Source: Dehalococcoidia bacterium (GTDB taxonomy: Bacteria > Chloroflexota > Dehalococcoidia > UBA3495). Taken from it: 19,138 nt of DNA. The translations under genes were made by a program, and so were the position numbers. Below the pieces are notes generated by a model. That model had not been told where the DNA came from, did no database searches, and worked only from the letters and a program-made list of their open reading frames with translations. Of this stretch, positions 12,761 to 19,138 are shown piece by piece (positions within the stretch are counted from its first letter, which is position 1; every line of letters starts with the position of its first letter). The stretch lies in NCBI GenBank assembly GCA_030753265.1, contig JASMCQ010000029.1, positions 1 through 19,138 on the forward strand. The letters run 5' to 3'.

Positions 12761-13939
12761 CTAAAGAACTTCAGCCTGCGCCGGGCGGCGTGACGCCGGC
12801 AGGCGGCCGCTTTGCCGCGCGTGGGTCAACGCCAGCGTGCGGTAGATGACGTGGGCGAACTTGGTGAAAGGCAGGTAGGTGAACAGCATGAAGTAGAAGA
12901 CCAGGTGCCCCATATAGAGGGAGTAGGCCACGTCTCCGAGTTCGGCGTACCGGACTATCTCCAACGCGAACCCGGAGATGGTCAGCACGTAGAGGAGCCC
13001 GATGAAGTACCAATCGAAGTACATCGATCGGCCGGCCGCGTCCCGCCGGAACAGCCTCCTCATCGAGACCACGGTAAGGCCCAGGAGAAGCCCGATGCCC
13101 CCGAGGTTGCCGATGATCTTGGCCGGGTCCCAAATGGGGAGAGAGAGTTCCCGGTTCAGGATGACGGTGTAGACAAAGGCCAATGCGGAGGCGGTGAACA
13201 GGAAAAGAAAGCCATACAAGATGCTCATGTGGGCGTGGCCCCGGGCCTTGTTCACCTTGCACAGCTTGAAATAGCGGTGAGAGGCGATGTCCACCAGGGT
13301 GAGCATCAGGCTCTTGACGAAGCCTTCCAGCACCTGTGGGGAGCCGGTTTCAGACTCGGAGATAGCTTTCCAGAACCTCCGCCCGCCGATCCACGCCACC
13401 AGCGTCGCGAACCCCACGGCGATCGCGGAGAACATATCTATGTAGATGGTGCCGATAAACTTCTCGAAAAAGACGTCGCCCTCGGGGTAAACCAGGCCGC
13501 CCTCGGGGATGATCACGGCGAAGAGGACCATGAAGAAGGTCAGCAGCACGGGCGGTATGAAGGCCAGGGGCAGGAAACTGGGACGGCCGGTCGCCCGGCC
13601 CAATATCTTGGGTGCGGCGAAGCTTTCGATCTGGTAGGCCCGCACGGCGGCCATCAGGTCGCCGGGCTTGGCGTCGCGGGGGCAGTAGGTGGAGCACTCG
13701 TTGCATTGGTGGCACAGCCAGACGTCGGGGTCCCGGAGCAACCGGTCCTTGAGCCCCCACTGGGCCCACACCATCTCCTTACGGGGGAAAGCGCCGTCGT
13801 CGGGTGTCAGGGGGCACACCACGGAGCAGGTGCCGCACTGGTAGCACCGGGCCAGGTGCTCGGCGCCCAACTGGAGGAAGCGCCGGGTTGCCCCTGAATC
13901 GGGCGTGGTGAAGGTGGTTGCAACTACTGCTTGTGTCAT
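12761..13939 (-). CDS. qmoC: QmoC: membrane subunit of quinone-interacting oxidoreductase (HdrC-HdrE type fusion)
   Basis: The protein has 392 residues from ATG 13939, 13 bases after the qmoB stop. A longer reading from 14017 would overlap qmoB heavily, so it was not used. The N-terminal HdrC-like domain has two [4Fe-4S] motifs, CYQCGTCSVVCP (32-43) and CHQCNECSTYCP (76-87). Six hydrophobic spans follow from about residue 120. Histidines in GHAHMS, YMGHLVFYF and KFAHVIYR are placed to ligate b-type haem as in HdrE/NarI-like cytochromes. It anchors the Qmo complex in the membrane, takes electrons from menaquinol and passes them to QmoA/QmoB, which serve APS reductase. No clear ribosome site is seen, which fits coupling to qmoB. 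The gene ends the apr-qmo series and is followed by repeats. Confidence 0.93.
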   Translation of the reverse strand: MTQAVVATTFTTPDSGATRRFLQLGAEHLARCYQCGTCSVVCPLTPDDGAFPRKEMVWAQWGLKDRLLRDPDVWLCHQCNECSTYCPRDAKPGDLMAAVRAYQIESFAAPKILGRATGRPSFLPLAFIPPVLLTFFMVLFAVIIPEGGLVYPEGDVFFEKFIGTIYIDMFSAIAVGFATLVAWIGGRRFWKAISESETGSPQVLEGFVKSLMLTLVDIASHRYFKLCKVNKARGHAHMSILYGFLFLFTASALAFVYTVILNRELSLPIWDPAKIIGNLGGIGLLLGLTVVSMRRLFRRDAAGRSMYFDWYFIGLLYVLTISGFALEIVRYAELGDVAYSLYMGHLVFYFMLFTYLPFTKFAHVIYRTLALTHARQSGRLPASRRPAQAEVL

Positions 13940-13952
13940 AGATATAGCCGGG

Positions 13953-16094
13953 TCAGAACCCCTTGTAAGGGTTGGGGCCGATGGCCCGCATCTCTTCGGC
14001 GAACTCGTTGATGACACCGGGGACCCTGTCGTAGTCCGAAATCTCCAACTCCACCATCTTGACCCGCTCGGGCTCCAGCATCAACCGGGTCAGGGTCTCC
14101 TGGATGTTCTCCATCCGCTTGGTGGCCAGTTCGCTGCCGTGGATGAAGTGGCACTGGTAATCGTCGCCCGTCTTGCAACCCAGCATCATTACGCCGTCGA
14201 TTCCCGAGGAAAGGGCGTCGGTGACCAGGACCATACTCAGCGAGCCCAGGCACCGCAAGGGGATGATCCTAACGCTGGCGTCGAACTCCAGGCGGTTGAG
14301 TCCGGCAATGTCTAGGGCGGGATAGGCGTCGTTCTCGCAAGCGAAGGCGATGATCCTGGGAGTGGCGTCGTCCTCCGGAAACTGAACGGCCCGGACCATG
14401 GAGGATAGCTGCTCCACGCTGTAGTCCTCGAAGGAGATCACCTTCGCCGGGCAGGCGCCCATGCAGATGCCGCACCTTCGGCAGCGGCTGGCGTTGAGCT
14501 GGGGGTACTCTTGCTGGTCCACCTCGATGGCGCCGAAGGGGCACTCCTCGCTGCACCTGCCGCACTTGGTGCACCCCTGCATCCGCGTGATCGGGAGGGA
14601 CAAGTCGCGGACCCGGGGGTGAACGGCGGCTCCCTGGGATATCAGCTCCATGCTCTGGATGGCCTTCAGCGCCGCGCCGGTGGCGTCCTCGGCGCTGGCC
14701 ATGGCGTCCATGGGCTCCCGGACGCACCCGGCGGCGTAGATGCCGGTCCGGCGGGTCTCGTAGGGGAAGCAGATGTAGTTGGAGCCGGCGAAGCCGTGCT
14801 TGGTGACCGGCAGGTCCGGCCCCTGCTTGTACTCCAAGTGCAGGATTTCCTGCCCCGCCGTGGCCGGGGCCATCCCCGTGGCCAGGACCACCAGGTCCAC
14901 CTGGAGGCGGACGTTGCCGCCGAGAAGGGTGTTCTCCAGGTCGACCAGCAGATTTCCTTCCGCGTCCTCGGACACCATGGCCACGTCGCCCTTGGTGAAG
15001 AGGATGCGGTCTTCCTCCTGGACCTTCCGGTAGAACAACTCGGCCTGGCCGGGGGTGATCATGTGGTCGTAGATGATGTAGGAGACGGCGTCCGGGTTCA
15101 GCTCTCGAACGTACTCGGCCTGTTTCAGGGCCACCAGGTCGCTGACGCTGGAGCGGTAGGAAAACGGGTCCCCGGATTTGGAGCCCACCCGCTGAATGAA
15201 GGCGACGGTCTGGGCCTTCTTGCCGTCCGACGGCCGGGTGATGGCGCCGTTGCCGGCCTGCTCCTCCATCGCCAAGCTGTTGACCACGTTGGGGTATTTG
15301 CCAAATCCCAGGTACTCGACGCCGGAGGCGTCATAGGGCTCCCACCCGGTCGCCAGTACGATGGAACCCATGGACAGGGGAACGGCATCGCCGTTCTGAA
15401 GGATGGCGACATCGAAGGCGCCGGGCTTGCCGGAGATCCTCTCCAACTGGGCCGAGGTCAGCACCTTGATCCGGGGATGGTCCTGGACCAGGCTCGCCTT
15501 CTCCCGGACGTCCACCGCCTCCAGGTCTCGATAAGGTGGAAGCGTGGGAAACATCTTGTGGAACCGGCCCAGCCAACCGCCCAACGCTGCTGCTTTCTCC
15601 ACCAAAACCACGTCCGACCCGGCATCCGCCGCTTCCAGGGCCGCGGTTAGGCCGCTGACGCCGCCGCCCACCACCAGCAGGGACCGCTCCGTCGGCTCGG
15701 CCTTGCCTTGAGGCGGCTCACTCTTCTGGGCCCGCACCACGCCCATGCGCAGATAATCTTCCGCCAGCAGTTGGGTCTCCGGGGTGCTGGGCGGCTTGCT
15801 CCACGCTACCTGCTCCCGGATGTTGACCCTTTCCACCATATCCACGCCGAGGGAATCGGGGGAGAATACGTCCCAGTTGACCCGGCTCGAACAGGCGACG
15901 ATTACGGCGCGCCCGGCGCCCGCCGCCTCGATGTCTTTTCGCAGGAACTCCACGCCCTCGGGGACACAGAGAGGGGGGTGGACCTCGGAATCCACCCCCA
16001 ATTCGTTTGACGAAATTTCGGCCAGCTTCCGGACATCGGTACACTCACCGATGCCACAGCCCGTACAAATGTAGGTCCGAATGCTGCCGGTCAT
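13953..16094 (-). CDS. qmoB: QmoB: HdrA-like flavoprotein with ferredoxin and MvhD-like domains
   Basis: The protein has 713 residues, close to known QmoB. The N-terminus is HdrA-like (YICTGCGIGEC, then LCVPEGVEFL and VIVACSSRVNWDVF). The FAD loop is VVGGGVSGLTAALEA (141-155). Two [4Fe-4S] motifs follow, CTKCGRCSEECP (508-519) and CRRCGICMGACP (538-549). The C-terminal MvhD-like domain has four cysteines (586, 615, 640, 648) able to bind a [2Fe-2S] cluster. The HdrA signature CAGSRD...CC of the non-canonical cluster is absent (QRVGSKSG instead), as is usual for QmoB. With QmoA it carries electrons between QmoC and APS reductase and has been proposed to allow electron confurcation. It starts 4 bases after the qmoA stop. 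The gene ends NPYKGF 13 bases before qmoC. Confidence 0.95.
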   Translation of the reverse strand: MTGSIRTYICTGCGIGECTDVRKLAEISSNELGVDSEVHPPLCVPEGVEFLRKDIEAAGAGRAVIVACSSRVNWDVFSPDSLGVDMVERVNIREQVAWSKPPSTPETQLLAEDYLRMGVVRAQKSEPPQGKAEPTERSLLVVGGGVSGLTAALEAADAGSDVVLVEKAAALGGWLGRFHKMFPTLPPYRDLEAVDVREKASLVQDHPRIKVLTSAQLERISGKPGAFDVAILQNGDAVPLSMGSIVLATGWEPYDASGVEYLGFGKYPNVVNSLAMEEQAGNGAITRPSDGKKAQTVAFIQRVGSKSGDPFSYRSSVSDLVALKQAEYVRELNPDAVSYIIYDHMITPGQAELFYRKVQEEDRILFTKGDVAMVSEDAEGNLLVDLENTLLGGNVRLQVDLVVLATGMAPATAGQEILHLEYKQGPDLPVTKHGFAGSNYICFPYETRRTGIYAAGCVREPMDAMASAEDATGAALKAIQSMELISQGAAVHPRVRDLSLPITRMQGCTKCGRCSEECPFGAIEVDQQEYPQLNASRCRRCGICMGACPAKVISFEDYSVEQLSSMVRAVQFPEDDATPRIIAFACENDAYPALDIAGLNRLEFDASVRIIPLRCLGSLSMVLVTDALSSGIDGVMMLGCKTGDDYQCHFIHGSELATKRMENIQETLTRLMLEPERVKMVELEISDYDRVPGVINEFAEEMRAIGPNPYKGF

Positions 16095-16098
16095 AACG

Positions 16099-17397
16099 CT
16101 ATCGCCCCGCCGTCACTCTTGCCAGGTCAGGGGCGGAGCTTTGCGCCGCCTTCAAGGCCGCCCCCGTGCCATCCCGGACGGTCGTGGCCACGTCCATCGG
16201 CCTCCGGACGACGCCGGCGATATGGACGCCGGTCTTCCGGGACTCAAGGGCAAACCCAAACTCGTCGTTCTCCAGGTCCAGGCCCGGGATCCTCTCGCCG
16301 GCCGAGTTGGGAACCATGCCGGTGGCCAGGACCACCAGGTCGACGTTCACGCGCACCTTGGTTCCCGCCAGCATGTCGTCCGCCTCCACCGCCAGGTCTC
16401 CGGGCTCCGCCCCGTCTTCGATCTTGGCCACCTTGCCTTTGATGAAATGGATTCCCTCGTCCGATTCCATTCGCTGTAAGAAGTCCTCGTAGGCGCCGGA
16501 AGCGCGAATGTCGATGTAGAAAATGTACACCTGGGAGTCCGGGTACTGCTCCCGGACGTAGGCCGCCTCTTTCAGGGAAGAGAGGCAGCAGATGGCGGAG
16601 CAGTACGGCAGGTGGTTGACGTCGCGGGAGCCGGCGCACTGGACGAAGGCGACCCGTTTGGCCGGCGCGCCATCGGAGGGCCGGAGCAGCTTCCCCCTGG
16701 TGGGCCCGTTGGGAGCTGCCAGCCGCTCCATCATGACATTGTTGATGACGTTGTCGTATTCGCCGAAGCCCAGGGTATCGATCTTCGAAGCTTCATAGGG
16801 GCGCCACCCCGTCGCCACGATGATCGACCCCACCTGAAGGTTGAGGGTATCGGGGGCCATGTGCAGATCGATGGCATCGGTGGGGCAGACCTCGACGCAC
16901 TTGTTGCAGGTGTCGCCCAGGCAGGTCCCCGGGTCCACGACGTACTTCATGGGCAGGGCCATCTCGTGGGGAAGGTAGATGGCCTTGGTGTTGTTCATGC
17001 CGTAGTTGAAGGCGTTGGGCCGGTCCACGGGGCAGACCGGGACGCACTCGGCGCAAGCGGTGCACCGGTCGGCCAGCACGAAGCGGGGGTTCAGCTTGAT
17101 GCTGACGTTGAAGTTCCCGGCCTGGCCCGACACGTTTTCCACCTCGGCCAGGGTGAAGAACTTCAGGTGACGGTGCCCAGTCTTGACCCGCCTGAAGTTG
17201 ATTTCGAGACCGCAGGCAGGGGGACACAGCTTGGGAAAGTACTTGTGGAACCCGGCGACCCGGCCTCCGAGGTAGGCCTCCTTCTCCACGATATACACGT
17301 CGTGGCCGGCCTCCAGGGATTCGACCGCGGCCGTTAATCCGGCCATGCCGCTGCCGATCACCAGGACGCTTGCTTCCCTGGCTTCAGTCGCCGTCAA
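16099..17397 (-). CDS. qmoA: QmoA: HdrA-like flavoprotein of quinone-interacting oxidoreductase
   Basis: The protein has 432 residues from TTG 17397, which has AAGGA 8 bases upstream and puts the FAD loop VLVIGSGMAGLTAA at the very start, as in known QmoA. The frame stays open about 46 codons further up, but that part has no QmoA-like sequence. Landmarks are GGRVAGFHKYFPKLCPPACGLEINFRR in two parts, a [4Fe-4S] motif CTACAECVPVCP (112-123) and a second, wider one (C159, C164, C167, C171). VAFVQCAGSRDVNHLPYCSAICC matches the HdrA region holding extra cluster cysteines. It forms the soluble part of Qmo with QmoB and donates electrons toward APS reductase. It follows the small gene by 186 bases with no strong promoter seen, only a weak GGTCTG/CAGACC stem (17478-17498), so it may be read through from aprA. 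Confidence 0.94.
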   Translation of the reverse strand: MTATEAREASVLVIGSGMAGLTAAVESLEAGHDVYIVEKEAYLGGRVAGFHKYFPKLCPPACGLEINFRRVKTGHRHLKFFTLAEVENVSGQAGNFNVSIKLNPRFVLADRCTACAECVPVCPVDRPNAFNYGMNNTKAIYLPHEMALPMKYVVDPGTCLGDTCNKCVEVCPTDAIDLHMAPDTLNLQVGSIIVATGWRPYEASKIDTLGFGEYDNVINNVMMERLAAPNGPTRGKLLRPSDGAPAKRVAFVQCAGSRDVNHLPYCSAICCLSSLKEAAYVREQYPDSQVYIFYIDIRASGAYEDFLQRMESDEGIHFIKGKVAKIEDGAEPGDLAVEADDMLAGTKVRVNVDLVVLATGMVPNSAGERIPGLDLENDEFGFALESRKTGVHIAGVVRRPMDVATTVRDGTGAALKAAQSSAPDLARVTAGR

Positions 17398-17583
17398 CCG
17401 GTCATTCCTTCGAATCCAACATGCCGTCCACAGCCGTGAACTCGGGAAACGCGGGTGCTCCGCGCCACTCCTACCCCGGTCTGTTCTCTGGGCAGACCAA
17501 TATCGAAAGGCATGCTCACAACGAAATCTTCCCAAGAAACGCCATGCCTGAATGAGCCACTTTGCTTACTGCTAGGTAATGTC

Positions 17584-17829
17584 CTAATTTGGTTCTCTGG
17601 CGAGGCGTAAAATAATCCATGGCTGGGATCCGAATGAAGGCCGGGTAACTTGCATGTCGACTACTTCCCACCCTTCCTTCTCTTTCTCCGCGATACGTTC
17701 GTTGAATGCGGTTTCTTTCTTCCTCATGTTGCCGCTCACGCCAAGAAACAGTCCCGTCGACTGCATCGGGACAACCTCCGGTTCGACCTCATTCTTGTGC
17801 CCTGGTCCGACCGCGGCCTCCGCCGCCAT
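17584..17829 (-). CDS. Small protein between aprA and qmoA (possibly DUF4177-like), unknown role
   Basis: The protein has 81 residues. ATG 17829 follows the aprA stop with no gap (TAGATG), which suggests re-initiation. A second start, ATG 17766, has a stronger GGAGG 8 bases upstream and would give 60 residues beginning MQSTGLFLGVSG. The likely fold is small and beta-rich: a first strand around GLFLGVSG, a charged helix (KKETAFNERIAEKEKEGWEV) and two final strands (VVDMQV, WIILRLA). The EKEGWEVVDMQV pattern resembles the DUF4177 group of tiny proteins, but I am not certain. No cysteines are present, so it is not an iron-sulfur partner and not AprB. Its position suggests a role in APS reductase or Qmo assembly or regulation, which is inference. 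Confidence 0.7.
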   Translation of the reverse strand: MAAEAAVGPGHKNEVEPEVVPMQSTGLFLGVSGNMRKKETAFNERIAEKEKEGWEVVDMQVTRPSFGSQPWIILRLAREPN

Positions 17830-19138
17830 CTACTCAACGACGGGAATGTAGGGCTTCTTCGAGAACTCCCACTGCCCGCTGGTCGAGTTGTAGCGCGAGT
17901 TGGCGAACAGCTTCCAGTTCTCGTCGTCCAGTCCGGGGAAGTCCCCCCGGTAGTAGTAGCCGGGCCAGCGGGTCTCTTCCCGGTACAGAAGGTGACGCAG
18001 GTGGGTCTCTCCGCACCAGAGCCGGTGGATCAACTCCCAGCACCGCAGCAGGCCATGGAGGTCGACGGCGCCCAGGTTGGGCAGATCCTCTCGGAGCATG
18101 GCCAGGTGCTCCAGTCCCCGCTCCAGCATCGGCCGGTTGGTCATGTACCCGGAGCCCCAGCCGCCGCCGTACTCGTCCATGATCTTCTGGAGCCGGTGCA
18201 AAGCCTGATTGGGCAGCAGGTAGTTGGGGTTGATCTCCTCCCGGGTCGTCTCGTGCCGGTGCTCCTCGAAATGAAGCAAGGGCCGCCACAGGTCGCGGGC
18301 AATCTCATCAACCCGGCCGTCGTCGATGCTGGCAGGCCCCGGGTGGTCGTAGACGTAGTTGACCGCCCCCTTGGCCGCCAACCGGCCCTCGGTGTAGGAG
18401 CCCGAGGAGAACTTGTGAGCGGAGCAGCCCACCCCGTCTCCGGCGGCGAAGAGGCCATTGACGGTGGTCATCCGGTTGTAGCCCCAGAAGTACTCGGAGG
18501 GGGCCACGTCCTCCGGCCCGCTGACCCAAGCGCCGGAGGTCCCGGCGTGGGAGCCCATGAGGTACGGTTCGGTCAGCACCAGCTCGGAGTCGGTTATGGC
18601 GGGGTCGATGTTGTTGGACGCCCACAACAGCGCCTGGGATATGGTCATGTCCAGGAAGTCTTCCCAAGCGTCGCTTTCCACCGCGCGTTTTCCGGCGGCG
18701 TCGGCTCCCTCCATCATCTTCTGCATGGCCGCGGCGGTACGCATGAAGATGGGTCCCTTGCCCTCCTGGATGTCCCGAAGCATCAGGTGGTTTCTGAGGG
18801 GAGTGGGCATGGGCGCGGCGCCGGCGTAGGGCTGCCAGCCCTCCAATTCGTGCTTGCGGGTCTGCTCGTACTCTTCGCCGTAGGCGTTGCTGGCCTTGGA
18901 GTGGAACATCAGGAAGTACATGCCCACCGGCCCGTAGCCGTCTTTGAAGCGGGTCTGGACTATCCGGTGCTCCATCTGGCTCATCTGCGCGCCGGCCTGG
19001 AGCATCAGCGCGTACACCGAGCCGGTGTTGAACACCGTGTACCAGGCTCGGCCGAGCCCCTCGCCCACGGCGTGGGGCCGCCAGAGGTTGACAGCGCCGC
19101 CCGCGGAGCAGATTACGGCCTTGGCCTTGAACACATAG
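17830..19138 (-). CDS. aprA: Adenylylsulfate (APS) reductase alpha subunit, C-terminal part
   Basis: The frame is open to the right edge and gives about 435 residues; full AprA proteins have about 610-660, so roughly 200 N-terminal residues with the first FAD-binding part lie off the window. Diagnostic AprA segments are present: ALMLQAGAQMSQMEHR, then TRFKDGYGPVGMYF (holding the Arg implicated in APS binding), RNHLMLRDIQEGKGPIFMRT, GSHAGTSGAWVSGPED (active-site His region), GYNRMTTVNGLFAAGDGVG and HKFSSGSYTEGRLAAK (FAD contacts). The C-terminus is also typical (ETRWPGYYYRGD, then NSTSGQWEFSKKPY). The enzyme interconverts APS and sulfite plus AMP in the cytoplasm. With qmoABC downstream, the sulfate-reducing (or reverse-acting disproportionating/oxidising) system is indicated. 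aprB is not visible and is expected just upstream, beyond the edge. Confidence 0.95.
   Translation of the reverse strand, partial: YVFKAKAVICSAGGAVNLWRPHAVGEGLGRAWYTVFNTGSVYALMLQAGAQMSQMEHRIVQTRFKDGYGPVGMYFLMFHSKASNAYGEEYEQTRKHELEGWQPYAGAAPMPTPLRNHLMLRDIQEGKGPIFMRTAAAMQKMMEGADAAGKRAVESDAWEDFLDMTISQALLWASNNIDPAITDSELVLTEPYLMGSHAGTSGAWVSGPEDVAPSEYFWGYNRMTTVNGLFAAGDGVGCSAHKFSSGSYTEGRLAAKGAVNYVYDHPGPASIDDGRVDEIARDLWRPLLHFEEHRHETTREEINPNYLLPNQALHRLQKIMDEYGGGWGSGYMTNRPMLERGLEHLAMLREDLPNLGAVDLHGLLRCWELIHRLWCGETHLRHLLYREETRWPGYYYRGDFPGLDDENWKLFANSRYNSTSGQWEFSKKPYIPVVE

Noticed and set aside
12812..13897. Long plus-strand frames opposite qmoC, qmoB, aprA, the oxidoreductase and the CoA-transferases
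   Set aside because: They are antisense shadows caused by high GC content. They lack domain patterns, while the minus-strand frames carry clear family motifs.
13940..14017. A longer qmoC start inside the end of qmoB
   Set aside because: The extra 26 residues have no QmoC-like sequence and would overlap qmoB by about 65 bases. ATG 13939 fits the family start and leaves a 13-base gap.
17478..17498. GGTCTG/CAGACC stem between the small gene and qmoA as a terminator
   Set aside because: The stem is only six pairs with a nine-base loop and no T-run, too weak to claim termination.
17398..17535. A 46-codon N-terminal extension of qmoA
   Set aside because: It has no similarity to QmoA, and TTG 17397 with AAGGA upstream places the FAD loop at the usual distance from the start.

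Overview
The window looks like a chromosomal contig from a high-GC, anaerobic, sulfur-metabolising bacterium. Nearly every gene reads on the minus strand. The organism cannot be fixed from sequence alone. The mix of AprA/QmoABC, several CaiB-type CoA-transferases, a decayed LuxR-type helix-turn-helix and abundant intergenic palindromes would suit an uncultivated Chloroflexota (Dehalococcoidia-like) genome, but that is inference.

Right side (12761-19138): the dissimilatory sulfur module, read right to left. It holds the C-terminal two thirds of adenylylsulfate reductase alpha (aprA, cut by the window edge), a small gene of unknown role starting directly after the aprA stop, then qmoA, qmoB and qmoC. 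QmoABC links the menaquinone pool to APS reductase.

Middle (11872-12760): an 890-base stretch with one short GIY-YIG nuclease gene embedded in copies of a TTCCGGC-N4-GCCGGAA palindrome. The start signals of the nuclease lie inside one repeat copy and its stop codon touches another, so gene and repeats look like one mobile or co-evolving unit.

Middle-left (6642-11871): a three-gene 2-oxoacid:ferredoxin oxidoreductase (gamma-delta fusion, alpha, beta) followed by an AMP-forming acyl-CoA ligase. Its spacers carry C-run/G-run hairpins of a second repeat family. The ferredoxin it reduces could be a low-potential electron source near the Qmo/APS reductase system.

Left-middle (3127-6645): a separate transcription unit with its own recognisable promoter and a possibly structured leader. 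It encodes a crotonase-superfamily protein and two class III (CaiB/BaiF) CoA-transferases. The crotonase lacks both hydratase glutamates, and one CoA-transferase has Gln where the catalytic Asp should be.

Far left (1-2990): a two-gene unit (small single-span membrane protein plus MFS permease) with a good sigma70-type promoter, then a graveyard: a LuxR-type HTH fossil just after the permease stop and a truncated IS3-like transposase with two in-frame stops. Last is the N-terminal part of an amino-acid ABC transporter binding lipoprotein, cut by the left edge. No rRNA, tRNA or CRISPR array was seen.
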